Below are positions 19,043 to 29,030 of a stretch of 64,000 nucleotides of DNA, piece after piece. Position numbers and translations under genes: made by a program. The notes under the pieces are model-generated. The model was not told the origin of the DNA, made no database searches, and saw only the letters and a list, made by a program, of their open reading frames with translations. This DNA is from Qipengyuania qiaonensis (GTDB lineage: Bacteria > Pseudomonadota > Alphaproteobacteria > Sphingomonadales > Sphingomonadaceae). Each line of letters starts with the position of its first letter. The stretch's first letter is position 1. The DNA lies in NCBI RefSeq assembly GCF_019711515.1, contig NZ_JAIGNO010000002.1, positions 434,001-498,000 of the forward strand. The letters run 5' to 3'.

Positions 19043-20428
19043 ATGCTTTCGGTACTCGACATCTTCCGGATCGGAATCGGACCTTCTTCTTCGCATACGG
19101 TAGGTCCGATGCGGATCGCGCGTTCTTTTGTGCGGTCGCTGAGGAGTTCCGGGAAACTGGACAGGACGGCACGCGTCGCGGTGGAGTTGCAAGGCTCGCT
19201 GGCGCTGACCGGGATCGGCCATGGTACTCTAGATGCGAGCATTCTCGGGCTGATGGGTTTCGCGCCCGACGCCACCTGCCCCGACGACGCGGCTGCGGCG
19301 CTTCGTCGGGTCGGCACGGAGAAGCGGCTCAAGCTCGGCGGCGAGCGGGAGATCGCCTTCGATCCCGCGGCTGACATCGATCTGGCCGGGCATATCATCC
19401 CCGAGTTGCACCCCAATGGAATGAAGCTGACAGCGTTCGATGCCGCTGGCGAGAGACTCTCCGGGAGGACCTACTACTCCACCGGCGGCGGGTTCGTGGC
19501 ATCTGCGGCGCAGTTAAAGCGCAAACCAGCGGGCGACAGAATCAACACGGGCACCCTGGTCGCGCACGATTTCGGTTCGGCAGCGGAACTGCTGGCCGCC
19601 TGCGAAACGACAGAGCTCTCCATTGCCGGCCTCGTTCTCGCCAATGAAGACGCGTTCCGCCCGCGCGAAAAAACGCTCGAAGGCATCGACCGAATTGCCA
19701 GAGCGATGGACCAATGCATCGATCGCGGCCTGACGCAACGCGGCATATTGCCTGGCGGGTTGAAGGTTGTACGACGTGCGCCCGATCTGTGGGATAAGCT
19801 GTCGGCCAACCCGCAATCCAATGAACGCGAGCAATTGTTCGACTGGCTCAATTGCTACGCGATGGCGGTGAACGAGGAAAATGCCGCCGGAGGTCGGGTG
19901 GTTACCGCGCCGACCAATGGGGCGGCGGGCATCATTCCAGCGGTCATCCGGTTCTATTGCGTTTCGCACGAAGAGACGCCCTGCACGGACAGGCGCCGTA
20001 CCTTCCTGCTGACGGCGGGCGCGATTGGCCTGCTCTACAAGCAACGCGCCAGCATCTCGGGTGCGGAGATGGGTTGTCAGGGCGAGGTCGGCGTTGCCTG
20101 CTCCATGGCGGCGGGGGGCCTCGCTGCATTGTGGGGTGCGTCGCCGGTGCAAGTGGCCTCTGCAGCGGAGATCGGCATGGAGCACAATCTTGGCCTGACC
20201 TGCGATCCGGTTGGCGGGCTGGTCCAGGTGCCCTGCATCGAGCGCAACGCAATCGGCGCGGTCAAGGCAGTCAACGCCGCGCGTCTGGCGCTTCACCGGA
20301 CGGGCGCGGAAAGCCTCGTCTCTCTCGACCAGGTGATCGAGACGATGCGCCAGACCGGGCTCGATATGAGCAACAAATACAAGGAAACCAGCCAGGGCGG
20401 GCTGGCGGTCAATGTGATCGAATGCTGA
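19043..20428 (+). CDS. sdaA: L-serine ammonia-lyase (single-chain, iron-sulfur type)
   Basis: The ATG at 19043 gives 461 residues; an upstream ATG in frame would add 22 residues that look non-coding. The N-terminal beta domain begins [20 protein letters not shown], the family signature. The alpha domain holds the cluster cysteines in [21 protein letters not shown] and VACSMAAGG. The enzyme converts L-serine to pyruvate and ammonia with a labile [4Fe-4S] cluster. It is divergent from gyrB with about 120 bases between the starts. Confidence 0.95.
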   Translation: MLSVLDIFRIGIGPSSSHTVGPMRIARSFVRSLRSSGKLDRTARVAVELQGSLALTGIGHGTLDASILGLMGFAPDATCPDDAAAALRRVGTEKRLKLGGEREIAFDPAADIDLAGHIIPELHPNGMKLTAFDAAGERLSGRTYYSTGGGFVASAAQLKRKPAGDRINTGTLVAHDFGSAAELLAACETTELSIAGLVLANEDAFRPREKTLEGIDRIARAMDQCIDRGLTQRGILPGGLKVVRRAPDLWDKLSANPQSNEREQLFDWLNCYAMAVNEENAAGGRVVTAPTNGAAGIIPAVIRFYCVSHEETPCTDRRRTFLLTAGAIGLLYKQRASISGAEMGCQGEVGVACSMAAGGLAALWGASPVQVASAAEIGMEHNLGLTCDPVGGLVQVPCIERNAIGAVKAVNAARLALHRTGAESLVSLDQVIETMRQTGLDMSNKYKETSQGGLAVNVIEC

Positions 20429-20535
20429 TGCGATCTGTCGTCGCGCGGGCGATGGCGCTACGCATTATCTGGATCTTTTCGCGTCGCAGCGGCTGGGTGG
20501 CTGGACAGGCGCGCGGCCTGCGATAGTGTGCGCCG

Positions 20536-22092
20536 ATGGGAGATACGCAGATCGTCGCTAAACTGTCCGAACCTTTCGGCAGCTTTCCGCAAATCATCGC
20601 GGAAAATGCAGCCGCGCAGAGCAACAGGTTCGCCATGCGAGACGATGCGAGCGAGGTCACCTGGGCCGAACTGGGCGATCTGGTCGAGCGGATTGCCGCG
20701 CGATTGGTCGAAGATGGGCTGGAGCGGGGGCAGTCGGTCGCGATCCTTGGATATTCTTCTATCCCTTATGCACTGGTGTTTCTAGCTGCGGTGCGGGCAG
20801 GCGGGGTCGCTGCGCCGCTGACGACCAGTGCCAGCGCAGAGCAACTGGCAGGTATGGCGAGTGACTCGGGCGCCAGGCATATCTTCATCGATCGCGCGAA
20901 ACTCGTCGAGCTGGGCGATGAATGCTTTCCGGGCATGGCGCGCATTTTGCTGGACGAGGAGTTGGATCGCTGGATGGCGCCGCATGGCACCAAGGCACCG
21001 GCGTTCGATCCGCAGCCGAGCGATCCCTTCAACATCATCTATTCGAGCGGCACGACGGGAGTGCCCAAGGGCATCGTCCATTCTCACCAGATGCGTTGGC
21101 GGCAATTCGCTGCGACCGCATCGAGCTGGCTCGAAGCCGGGCTGCCGGTGCGCACGCTCGCCTCGACGCCGCTATATTCGAACACCACCATGGTCGCCTT
21201 CCTGCCGCCCCTGCTCGCGGGCGGAACGGTCCGCGTCATGCGCAAGTTCGACGTTCTGCGCTGGCTGGAATCAGCGCAACAAGATCGAACGACCGCGACG
21301 ATGCTTGTTCCGGTGCAATACAGCCGCCTGATGCAAGAGCCGCGCTTCGACGAGTTCGACCTGTCCGCGCTGCAGCTTAAATATTGCACCTCTGCCCCTT
21401 TTTCGGCGGATCTGAAGCGTGAGGTACTCGATCGCATGCCCGGTGCCCTGATCGAAATCTATTCGATGACCGAAGGCGGGGTCGTCTGCCTGCTGGAGGC
21501 GCACAAGTTTCCCGACAAGCTGCACACTGTCGGTCGCCCTGCGCCGGGTAGCGAACTGAAAGTGCTCGACGACGAGGACAAGCCGGTTGCCGCCGGCGAG
21601 GCAGGCAACCTTATCGGCCGAAGCCAGACGATGATGCTCGGTTACAAGAACCAGCCTGGCAAGACGCAGGAAGGCTATTGGACCGACCCCGAAACCGGCG
21701 ATGTATGGCAGCGCATGGGCGATATCGGACGCATCGATGCCGAAGGCTTCGTCGAGCTGGTCGGCCGAGCCAAAGACATGATCATATCGGGTGGGTTCAA
21801 CATCTACCCTGTCGATCTTGAGAACGCTCTGCTCGAGCAAGGTGATGTGCTGGAGGCTGCGGTGATCGGTGTGCCGTCGCGCAGATGGGGAGAGACTCCG
21901 GTGGGCTTCGTGCGATTGGGCGAGGGTGCGCGTGCCACTGAAACGATCCGTCAGGAGGTTAATGCCAGGTTGGGCAAGACCCAGCGGCTGACGCAATTGC
22001 ATATGATCGAAGAAATGCCACGCAGCCACATCGGCAAACTTTTGAAGACGGAACTACGTGAGGAGGCTGGCCGGCGAGGACTGCCGGAATAG
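20536..22092 (+). CDS. Class I adenylate-forming acyl-CoA synthetase
   Basis: The product has 518 residues. The P-loop IIYSSGTTGVPKGIVHSH lies near 169-186, the A5 motif YSMTEGG near 312, and A7/A8 GDIGRIDAEGFVELVGRAKD near 395-415 followed by MIISGGFNIYPVDLE. The C-terminal catalytic Lys is in RSHIGKLLKTELREE. Such enzymes activate a carboxylic acid with ATP to the acyl-adenylate and then to the CoA thioester. The substrate cannot be read from sequence; a fatty or aromatic acid is likely. It stands alone between sdaA and a small lipoprotein gene. Confidence 0.88.
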   Translation: MGDTQIVAKLSEPFGSFPQIIAENAAAQSNRFAMRDDASEVTWAELGDLVERIAARLVEDGLERGQSVAILGYSSIPYALVFLAAVRAGGVAAPLTTSASAEQLAGMASDSGARHIFIDRAKLVELGDECFPGMARILLDEELDRWMAPHGTKAPAFDPQPSDPFNIIYSSGTTGVPKGIVHSHQMRWRQFAATASSWLEAGLPVRTLASTPLYSNTTMVAFLPPLLAGGTVRVMRKFDVLRWLESAQQDRTTATMLVPVQYSRLMQEPRFDEFDLSALQLKYCTSAPFSADLKREVLDRMPGALIEIYSMTEGGVVCLLEAHKFPDKLHTVGRPAPGSELKVLDDEDKPVAAGEAGNLIGRSQTMMLGYKNQPGKTQEGYWTDPETGDVWQRMGDIGRIDAEGFVELVGRAKDMIISGGFNIYPVDLENALLEQGDVLEAAVIGVPSRRWGETPVGFVRLGEGARATETIRQEVNARLGKTQRLTQLHMIEEMPRSHIGKLLKTELREEAGRRGLPE

Positions 22093-22208
22093 GCGCTCCG
22101 TTCGTCGTGTGGAGCAAGCACAACATCTCCCTGAAGGTGTACGCCTGGAACCGTGTAGTGACAGGGCGCTTTAAGGGGTTCAGACAAACCAGGACGAGAT
22201 TTGATCCG

Positions 22209-22673
22209 ATGACAATCAGACCCACTTTTTTCGCTCTCGCGGCGACCATAATCCTCGTCGCATGTAGCGAGCAGGAACCGCGGAACGACGCCAACGGCGA
22301 CCAGGCGATAGCCGCTCCGGAAGCAGCAGGGCCCACCGAAACGAGCCTCGCAACCGGAGAAAGCATGGCAATCGATGCGGCGAGCAGTCCGCCGCTCGGC
22401 AAAACGGAAAGGCAGGCAAGTTGGTCCGAAGACCCGGATTGGAGCAATCGGTATTCGCCCGACGTAACCTATTACAACCGCACCGCGGTCGCCCTTCCGA
22501 TCTATTCGGAGCCCGACAAGAACACGGCGCGCGTACTCGGGCGACACGAACCTGGTTCGGCCGGTACGATAGTCTCCTGTGCCAAGGGGATCGATTGGTG
22601 CAAACTGGACTTCGCCGGAGCAGATCCGACCGGATGGGTCGAGATGGATACGATGACCGGCGAGGCCAGCTAA
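22209..22673 (+). CDS. Lipoprotein with an SH3-like domain
   Basis: The ATG at 22209 gives 154 residues. A lipoprotein signal is visible (TFFALAATIILVACSEQEPR, lipid-anchored Cys about residue 18). A disordered Ala/Glu-rich linker follows, then a bacterial SH3-type domain at about 90-148 (NRTAVALPIYSEPDKNTARV, with WCKLDFAGADPTGWVE). The two Cys in the domain could form a disulfide in the periplasm. SH3 domains of this type often bind peptidoglycan or peptides, but no specific partner is evident. Confidence 0.75.
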   Translation: MTIRPTFFALAATIILVACSEQEPRNDANGDQAIAAPEAAGPTETSLATGESMAIDAASSPPLGKTERQASWSEDPDWSNRYSPDVTYYNRTAVALPIYSEPDKNTARVLGRHEPGSAGTIVSCAKGIDWCKLDFAGADPTGWVEMDTMTGEAS

Positions 22674-23052
22674 GCCCAGCACGTTCGAGACGCGGCGCCA
22701 ACTTCTTGGGGGGAGGGAGAGGAATGTCGGCGGCCGCGTCTCTACTCGCTGCCATATCGCCTCACCTGTGCGGTCGGCTCGTGGCCGGCGGCTACTGGCA
22801 AGGAAGGCCAGAAACGCGGTTGCTTGGGGTGCCGTCGCTTCTGTATCTTGTCCGGGAAAGGATCTTCAGGGATCGCTACCCGGCTGCAGAATTAGTTATA
22901 ATCTTTCGCGCTTGCGAACGAAAGTGATAAAACCTCGAAAGTCGTTGCGATTCATGCAACTCATGGCTGTGGCCCGGATTCGGGGCGGGCATGATGGTTC
23001 CCGGTCATGCATTGGCTGGACAGGAACGCCACGCTGCTCCTAACGGGTCGCC
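22674..23052. other. Intergenic region upstream of guaA
   Basis: It holds about 380 bases without a convincing gene. Short open frames here lack ribosome sites and family resemblance. I saw no riboswitch core or strong hairpin. The part nearest guaA presumably holds its promoter, but no clear -35/-10 pair could be assigned. Confidence 0.5.
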
Positions 23053-24627
23053 ATGCAGCCAGAGCATCTCCCCGATTCCATCCTCATCGTCGATTTCGGC
23101 AGCCAGGTCACGCAGCTCATCGCACGCCGCGTGCGCGAAGCCGGGGTCTATTCCGAAATTGCGCCGTTCACTCAGGCGGAGGAAGCCTTCCATCGCTTGC
23201 AGCCCAAGGGGATCATCCTGTCCGGCTCACCCGCGAGTGTGTGCGACGAAGGCAGCCCCCGGGCGCCGCAGGTTCTGTTCGACAGCGGTCTGTCCGTCCT
23301 CGGCATTTGCTACGGCCAACAGGTGATGAGCGCGCAGCTTGGCGGTGAAGTTCGCCCCGGACACGAGACCGGCGAGGGCGGCGAATTCGGCCGCGCCTAT
23401 CTGACCGTGACCGAGGATTGCGCGCTGTTCGACGGGCTGTGGAAGACGGGCGAGCGTCATCAGGTCTGGATGAGCCACGGCGACAAGGTTACCAAATTCG
23501 CGCCGGGCTTCAGTATCGTCGCGACGTCCGACGGTGCGCCGTTCGCCGTCATCGCCGACGAAGAGCGCAAATATTACGGTACCCAGTTCCATCCCGAGGT
23601 GGTTCACACCCCCGATGGCGGAAAGCTGCTCGCCAATTTCGTGCGTCATGTCTGTGGTCTCGCGGGCGACTGGACGATGGCCGAGTTCCGCAAGACCAAG
23701 ATCGAGGAAATTCGCGCGCAGGTGGGTGACGGCAAGGTCATCTGCGGCCTGTCCGGCGGGGTCGATAGCGCGGTCGCCGCGGTGCTCATTCACGAGGCGA
23801 TCGGAGATCAGCTGACGTGCGTGTTCGTCGATCACGGCCTGATGCGCATGAACGAGGCCGAGCAGGTCGTCTCACTGTTCCGCGACCACTACAATATCCC
23901 GCTGGTCCATGTGAATGCGGAGGAAAAGTTTCTCGGTGGCTTGGCCGGCCAGACCGATCCCGAGAAGAAGCGCAAGTTCATCGGCGGGGCCTTTATCGAC
24001 CTGTTCGAAGCCGAAGCCATGAAGATCGGCGGAGCCGATTTCCTCGCGCAGGGCACGCTGTATCCAGACGTCATCGAAAGCGTCAGCTTTACCGGTGGGC
24101 CGAGCGTCACGATCAAGAGCCACCACAATGTCGGTGGCCTGCCCGAGCGGATGAACATGAAGCTGGTTGAGCCACTGCGCGAACTGTTCAAGGACGAGGT
24201 CCGCGAACTGGGCCGCGAACTCGGCTTGCCGGAGATATTCGTTGGACGTCACCCCTTCCCCGGCCCCGGCCTTGCGATCCGTATTCCCGGCGAGGTAACG
24301 AAGGAGCGCTGCGATATTCTGCGCAAGGCCGATGCGATCTACCTCGAGGAGATTCGCAACGCAGGGCTGTACGATGCGATCTGGCAGGCCTTCGCGGTGC
24401 TACTCCCGGTCAAGACCGTGGGTGTGATGGGCGACGGCCGCACTTATGACAGCGTGTGCGGCTTGCGCGCGGTGACCAGCACCGATGGCATGACCGCCGA
24501 CATCTATCCCTTCGACAGCGCCTTCCTCAGCCGCGTGGCGACCCGCATCATCAACGAAGTGCAGGGCATCAACCGCGTGGTTTACGACTACACCTCCAAG
24601 CCGCCAGGTACGATCGAGTGGGAGTGA
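23053..24627 (+). CDS. guaA: GMP synthase (glutamine-hydrolysing)
   Basis: The product has 524 residues. The N-terminal class I glutaminase domain has the nucleophile Cys in [10 protein letters not shown] (about residue 82) and the His/Glu pair in [11 protein letters not shown]. The ATP pyrophosphatase domain has the PP-loop [18 protein letters not shown] near residue 233. The C-terminal dimerisation domain ends KPPGTIEWE. The enzyme aminates XMP to GMP in purine synthesis. The HhH glycosylase gene starts two bases after its stop, so the two are probably cotranscribed. Confidence 0.97.
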   Translation: MQPEHLPDSILIVDFGSQVTQLIARRVREAGVYSEIAPFTQAEEAFHRLQPKGIILSGSPASVCDEGSPRAPQVLFDSGLSVLGICYGQQVMSAQLGGEVRPGHETGEGGEFGRAYLTVTEDCALFDGLWKTGERHQVWMSHGDKVTKFAPGFSIVATSDGAPFAVIADEERKYYGTQFHPEVVHTPDGGKLLANFVRHVCGLAGDWTMAEFRKTKIEEIRAQVGDGKVICGLSGGVDSAVAAVLIHEAIGDQLTCVFVDHGLMRMNEAEQVVSLFRDHYNIPLVHVNAEEKFLGGLAGQTDPEKKRKFIGGAFIDLFEAEAMKIGGADFLAQGTLYPDVIESVSFTGGPSVTIKSHHNVGGLPERMNMKLVEPLRELFKDEVRELGRELGLPEIFVGRHPFPGPGLAIRIPGEVTKERCDILRKADAIYLEEIRNAGLYDAIWQAFAVLLPVKTVGVMGDGRTYDSVCGLRAVTSTDGMTADIYPFDSAFLSRVATRIINEVQGINRVVYDYTSKPPGTIEWE

Positions 24628-24628
24628 T

Positions 24629-25333
24629 TTGGAACTCCCGCTAGGTCCCGATCCACGCACCGAGGTTCTGCGGCGACTGCAGGCATTGCTGGTCCAGCGC
24701 TTCGGACGGATCGAACGTGCCGCTGCGGAGTGGCGCGAGCCTGAATGGGTGCTGGTGCAGGGCGTGATCGGGGCGCGCACGAAATCCGAGATATCGAATG
24801 CAGCGACCGACAGGCTGCTGAAGCGCTGGGGAAGCTGGGAAGCGGTGGCAGGGGCACCGTTCGATGAACTGCAGAACGAGCTTGCAACGCAGACTTACCC
24901 CAACATCGCGGCGGAGCGGCTGAAGGCGAGCCTCTCCGCTTTGATCGAACTGCGCGGTTCGGTGGATCTTTCGCACCTTGCGGAAATGGAAACGGCTGCG
25001 GCGATGGACTGGCTAGAGCTACTCCCCGGCATCGGGCGCAAGATTGCTGCGGGAGTGATGAATGCCAGCACGCTCGACCGCCGCGCGATCGTGCTCGACA
25101 GTCATCATCGGCGCATTCTCCAGCGTATGGGTATGGTTCCCACGAAGGCCAGCACCGCGCGCGCTTTCGACGCGATCATGCCGGTCATGCCGGACGAATG
25201 GTCCGGTGCCGATTACGACGAACATCATTTGCTGATGAAGAAGCTCGGCCAGACTTGGTGCCGCCCGTCAGCGCCCGATTGCGGGGCCTGCCCGGCGCAG
25301 GCATTGTGCGAAACCGGCTCCAAGCGCGACTGA
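24629..25333 (+). CDS. Endonuclease III-like HhH-GPD DNA glycosylase with FeS cluster
   Basis: The TTG at 24629, right after the guaA stop, gives 234 residues. The helix-hairpin-helix LELLPGIGRKIAAGVMNAS keeps the lyase-type Lys, and the catalytic Asp follows in RAIVLDSHHRRI. The C-terminal cluster motif is C-x6-C-x2-C-x5-C (CRPSAPDCGACPAQALC), as in Nth and MutY. The enzyme is expected to excise damaged pyrimidines. It is diverged from Nth proper, whose catalytic regions read differently, so the substrate is uncertain. The start could also lie further in. Confidence 0.82.
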   Translation: MELPLGPDPRTEVLRRLQALLVQRFGRIERAAAEWREPEWVLVQGVIGARTKSEISNAATDRLLKRWGSWEAVAGAPFDELQNELATQTYPNIAAERLKASLSALIELRGSVDLSHLAEMETAAAMDWLELLPGIGRKIAAGVMNASTLDRRAIVLDSHHRRILQRMGMVPTKASTARAFDAIMPVMPDEWSGADYDEHHLLMKKLGQTWCRPSAPDCGACPAQALCETGSKRD

Positions 25334-25370
25334 TTGAAGCGCGCGCGTGCTTGCGCCACAAGGGGCGATA

Positions 25371-26681
25371 ATGAAGCGCATTGGCTCGATCCTGTTGTGG
25401 TCCGCAATAGCTGCGGCGTTTATTGGGCCGGGCACCGTCACGGCAGCGGCCAGCGCGGGCGCGAGTACCGGTCCGGCCTTGCTGTGGGCCATCCTGTTTT
25501 CCGGTATCGCCACCTTCACTCTTCAGGAATTTGCCGGGCGACTGGCAGTTGCAACCGGCGATGATCTCGCGAGTGTGCTGCGCGGTCGCTATCCGACCGG
25601 CTTTGCCCGCATCGCGACCATGCTGCTGGTCGGCGGGGCGATTCTGCTGGGCTGTGCGGCCTATGAAGCGGGCAATATTCTCGGCGGCGCTGCGGGAGCG
25701 ATGCTGGCAGTGGATCTCCCGCGGGAGACGGTGACTCCCGTTTTGGCGCTGGCCGCGGCGGCGCTCCTGTACTCTGGCTCTCCGCAAGGCGTCGCAAGAC
25801 TGATGGCGGTCTTCGTGGCGCTGATGGGCGCGGGCTTTCTGCTGGTCGCGGTTTCGCTGACGCCCGCTGTGGGGCCGCTGCTGGCAGGGCTTGTTCCCAT
25901 GCCGGGATTTGCGGACGATCCTGCTGCGCTGCTCGCCGTACTCGCCCTCGTAGGAACCACCGTGGTGCCTTACAATCTGTTCCTCGGCGCGGCTCTGGCC
26001 CGAGGACAGCAACTGGAAGAAATGCGGCTTGGGTTGTCGGTCTCTGTCGGTCTGGGAGTGACGATAACCGCGGCGATTCTCGTGGTCGGTACGGCGATCG
26101 CGGGAGAGTTCTCGTTCGAAGCTCTCGGCGATACGCTGGCGGAACGGCTTGGGGACTGGGCTAGGGTGGCCTTCGGAGTCGGCTTGTTGGCAGCGGGTAT
26201 TTCGTCCGCCGTTACCGCGCCTCTCGCTGCAGCGCTGACAGCGCGCGGGTTGTTCGGATCGGCAGAGGATCCGCTTTGGCAGGCCGGTGGCTGGCGTTTT
26301 CGCGCGGTCTGGGCGTCGGTTCTGCTGATCGGCCTCGGCTTCGGTCTCGCGGATGTCAGGCCCGCCCCGGCAATCCTCGCCGCTCAGGCCTTCAATGGGG
26401 TGTTGCTCCCTCTGGTCGCCATGTTCTTGTTGGCGGCAATGAACGACAGGGCCATTCTGGGCGACAGGGCGAATGGGACGGTCGCCAACGCTTTCGGCCT
26501 TCTGGTTGTCGGCGTCGCGACTATGCTAGGCCTCACGGCCCTTGCACGAGTGGCAAGCACCCTTTTCGGTCTCGAATTGCCCGATCCCGGTCTGATGCTG
26601 CCAGTCTTTGCCTTGCTTGGAGTGTTCGCCGGCCGCGCGATCACGCGCCGCGCCAGCGACACGTTACCAGAGACGCCCTGA
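25371..26681 (+). CDS. Atypical Nramp-family membrane transporter
   Basis: The ATG at 25371 with an AGGGG site gives 436 residues and about 11 membrane helices. Overall similarity is to Nramp/MntH divalent metal transporters. However, the first-helix metal motif DPGN is replaced by GPGT (AAFIGPGTVTAAASAGAS, about residues 15-32), and the sixth-helix MPH is VPY (GTTVVPYNLFLGAAL). The residues that coordinate manganese or iron in MntH are thus missing. A different substrate is likely, so I give no gene symbol. It is monocistronic between the glycosylase gene and a convergent hypothetical gene. Confidence 0.8.
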   Translation: MKRIGSILLWSAIAAAFIGPGTVTAAASAGASTGPALLWAILFSGIATFTLQEFAGRLAVATGDDLASVLRGRYPTGFARIATMLLVGGAILLGCAAYEAGNILGGAAGAMLAVDLPRETVTPVLALAAAALLYSGSPQGVARLMAVFVALMGAGFLLVAVSLTPAVGPLLAGLVPMPGFADDPAALLAVLALVGTTVVPYNLFLGAALARGQQLEEMRLGLSVSVGLGVTITAAILVVGTAIAGEFSFEALGDTLAERLGDWARVAFGVGLLAAGISSAVTAPLAAALTARGLFGSAEDPLWQAGGWRFRAVWASVLLIGLGFGLADVRPAPAILAAQAFNGVLLPLVAMFLLAAMNDRAILGDRANGTVANAFGLLVVGVATMLGLTALARVASTLFGLELPDPGLMLPVFALLGVFAGRAITRRASDTLPETP

Positions 26682-26697
26682 CCTGGCGGAGGGTGTG

Positions 26698-27108
26698 TCA
26701 GCCCTCGCTGTCGGTCCGCTTGTAGGGAACGAATTCGTCGAGGAAGATCACGCCGGTCAGAAAGCCGCCGGTACGGCTTACCAGGTCGATATGATCGGTC
26801 CGGCACAGGTTGGAACCGGAAAAGCGCTTGATGACCATGATCTCGTCTTCGTCGATACTGTCCGGGTTCCGCGTATAGTTGACCCAGATGGTATCGCCCG
26901 CGCGATACGTGATCGCTGTCCCATCGATCTGGTTCAGTGGTCTGCTGCCATAGGTATTGATACAGCTTTGCGGTTCGCCGGCTACACGCCCTTCGAGCAG
27001 TTTCGCGAGTTCCGTTTCACCGCGCGTCGGCTCGGTCGGCTCTTCGGCCTGCACTGGCGCGGCCAGCAAAGCGAGTGCGGCAGTGGCGAATGCAATAGGC
27101 TTGAGCAT
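26698..27108 (-). CDS. Secreted hypothetical protein
   Basis: The ATG at 27108 gives 136 residues with a Sec signal peptide (MLKPIAFATAALALLAAPVQ, cut after AQA-like residues). The mature part has two Cys (in PQSCINTYG and SNLCRTD) that may pair in the periplasm, and an ITYRAGDTIWVNYTRN strand region. Proteins of this general shape are common in Sphingomonadales but I know no function. It converges on the Nramp gene. Confidence 0.65.
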   Translation of the reverse strand: MLKPIAFATAALALLAAPVQAEEPTEPTRGETELAKLLEGRVAGEPQSCINTYGSRPLNQIDGTAITYRAGDTIWVNYTRNPDSIDEDEIMVIKRFSGSNLCRTDHIDLVSRTGGFLTGVIFLDEFVPYKRTDSEG

Positions 27109-27165
27109 GGCGAGTCTCCTATCAGAAATGCGATAGTACACTAGAACGCCTGAATCTGCGATGAG

Positions 27166-28587
27166 TTATGCGGTGCCGCCCACCGTGATGCCGTCGATCA
27201 GCAGGGTTGGCTGACCTACGCCTGCCGGCACGCTCTGTCCGCCCTTGCCGCACATGCCGATGCCTTCGTCCAGCGCCATGTCATTGCCGATGCCGCGCAC
27301 CTTGGTGAGCACGGTCGGTCCATCGCCGATCAGCGTCGCACCCTTGATCGGCGCCACGACCTTGCCCTTTTCGACCTTGTAGGCCTCGGTACAGGCGAAG
27401 ACGAACTTGCCGGATACGATATCGACCTGTCCGCCGCCGAAACTGGTCGCGTAAATGCCATCATCCACGCGACTCAGCAGCTCTTCGGGATCGTCGCTCC
27501 CGTTTTGCATGAAGGTGTTGGTCATGCGCGGCATGGGCGCGTGTTCATAGGACTGGCGACGCCCGTTGCCGGTGGCCTCGACGCCCATCAATCGGGCATT
27601 GAGGCGATCCTGCATATAGCCCTTGAGGATGCCGTCTTCGATCAGCACGGTTTCGCGCGTCGGTGTGCCCTCGTCGTCGATGCTGAGCGAGCCGCGGCGG
27701 TTGGCGATGCTGCCGTCGTCGATCACGGTAACGCCGGGCGCGGCGACGCGTTCGCCGATCCGGCCCGAAAAGGCGCTGGTGCCCTTGCGGTTGAAATCAC
27801 CTTCCAGCCCGTGGCCGACGGCTTCATGCAGCAATACGCCGGGCCACCCCGGGCCGAGCAGGACAGTTTTCTCACCGGCCGGCGCCTCGACACTATCGAG
27901 ATTGACCAGTGCCTGCCGCACCGCCTCGTCGACCGCGCGCATCCAGCGGCCTTCATCGAACAGGTCGTCATAGAGGTATCTGCCGCCGAAACCGAAGCTA
28001 CCCGTTTCGCGCCGGCCGTTCGCTTCGGCAACGATCTGGACATTGAGGCGGACCAGCGGGCGAATGTCGCGCGCGGTGAAACCATCGGCGCGGATGATGT
28101 CGATGGCGCTCCAGCTCGCAGACAGTCCGGCGGTCACCTGCGCAACGCGCGGATCTTTCGCCCGCGCGACCGCGTCGATCTTCTCGAGCAACGCGACTTT
28201 CTCGGCGAAGGTCACGAGGTCGAGCGGACTGGCATCGGTGTAGAGATGGCGGTTGGTCCGCTCGGGCGGTGCGGCGTGAGAGGACCGGGTCGCCTCGAGC
28301 AGCTGCAACGTTTCGCCCGCTCTGGCGATGGCCGAAGCGCTGATTTCGTTGGCGTGGGCGAAACCGGTGGTTTCGCCCGATACGCCGCGCAGGCCGAAAC
28401 CCGAATCGCGGCTGTAGTCCACCGTTTTCAGGCGTCCATCATCGAAGGCGAAGCTTTCTGTCGCCATGAACTGCAGATAAAGCTCGCCATCGTCGCACGG
28501 CGCGAGCAGGCGCGCGGTCAGCGCCTTAGCTTCCTCGGGATCGAGTTGGTTGTAGAGAAGGGCGTGCGGGTCTGTCTCTGGCGTCAT
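27166..28587 (-). CDS. tldD: Metalloprotease TldD
   Basis: The product has 473 residues. The zinc motif HExxxH is seen in LLHEAVGHGLEGDFNRKGTS near residue 255, with the downstream SGRIGERVAAPGVTVIDDG. The C-terminal FGGGQVDIVSGKFVFACTEA and the ending IDGITVGGTA are TldD-type. TldD works with TldE/PmbA to degrade unfolded peptides, mature peptide antibiotics and process antitoxins. No tldE is in the window. Confidence 0.95.
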   Translation of the reverse strand: MTPETDPHALLYNQLDPEEAKALTARLLAPCDDGELYLQFMATESFAFDDGRLKTVDYSRDSGFGLRGVSGETTGFAHANEISASAIARAGETLQLLEATRSSHAAPPERTNRHLYTDASPLDLVTFAEKVALLEKIDAVARAKDPRVAQVTAGLSASWSAIDIIRADGFTARDIRPLVRLNVQIVAEANGRRETGSFGFGGRYLYDDLFDEGRWMRAVDEAVRQALVNLDSVEAPAGEKTVLLGPGWPGVLLHEAVGHGLEGDFNRKGTSAFSGRIGERVAAPGVTVIDDGSIANRRGSLSIDDEGTPTRETVLIEDGILKGYMQDRLNARLMGVEATGNGRRQSYEHAPMPRMTNTFMQNGSDDPEELLSRVDDGIYATSFGGGQVDIVSGKFVFACTEAYKVEKGKVVAPIKGATLIGDGPTVLTKVRGIGNDMALDEGIGMCGKGGQSVPAGVGQPTLLIDGITVGGTA

Positions 28588-28685
28588 ACCACCCTATCTA
28601 GGTATTCCGTCGGGCCAGCGAAAGCCGGGACATGCCGGAATTGGTACCAGGCCGATAGCGACTGCGGCTCTCGCCCGGCAGCCTG

Positions 28686-28946
28686 TTACGGGTGCCCCGG
28701 GTCGCCGCCCTCGGAGATATCCATCAGCTGCGACTGATCCACACCGTCGGCAGGGCCGCCGATCAGGACGAAGCGCCGGTCGCAATAACCGCAATCGACA
28801 TAGCCGTGATGGTCTATCTCGAGATAGACCTTGGGGTGGCCAAGCGCCGCGGGCTTGTAGTTCTTGCCCGTGCGGATGTCGGTTGCACCGTCGCACCACA
28901 CGCTGCGAGTGTCGACTTTGGATATTTCGGGAGGAGGCAGGCTCAT
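28686..28946 (-). CDS. Small zinc-finger protein (NDUFS6/zf-CHCC type)
   Basis: The 86-residue product has the pattern Cys (VWCDG), His (LGHPKV) and CGYC near residues 18-55, with VYLEIDHHGYVDCGYCDRRF. This matches the CHCC zinc finger of the NDUFS6 family, a complex I accessory subunit in alphaproteobacteria and mitochondria. It has an acidic C-terminal tail. It lies alone between tldD and an ABC ATPase, not near nuo genes. Confidence 0.78.
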   Translation of the reverse strand: MSLPPPEISKVDTRSVWCDGATDIRTGKNYKPAALGHPKVYLEIDHHGYVDCGYCDRRFVLIGGPADGVDQSQLMDISEGGDPGHP

Positions 28947-29030
28947 GATCAGCGCCGATAATATGTGCTTTGCGCCTGCGCAAGGATTCGCCGCTTGTGG
29001 CTCACCCGTACTGCACCTAGGTCACGCGGC

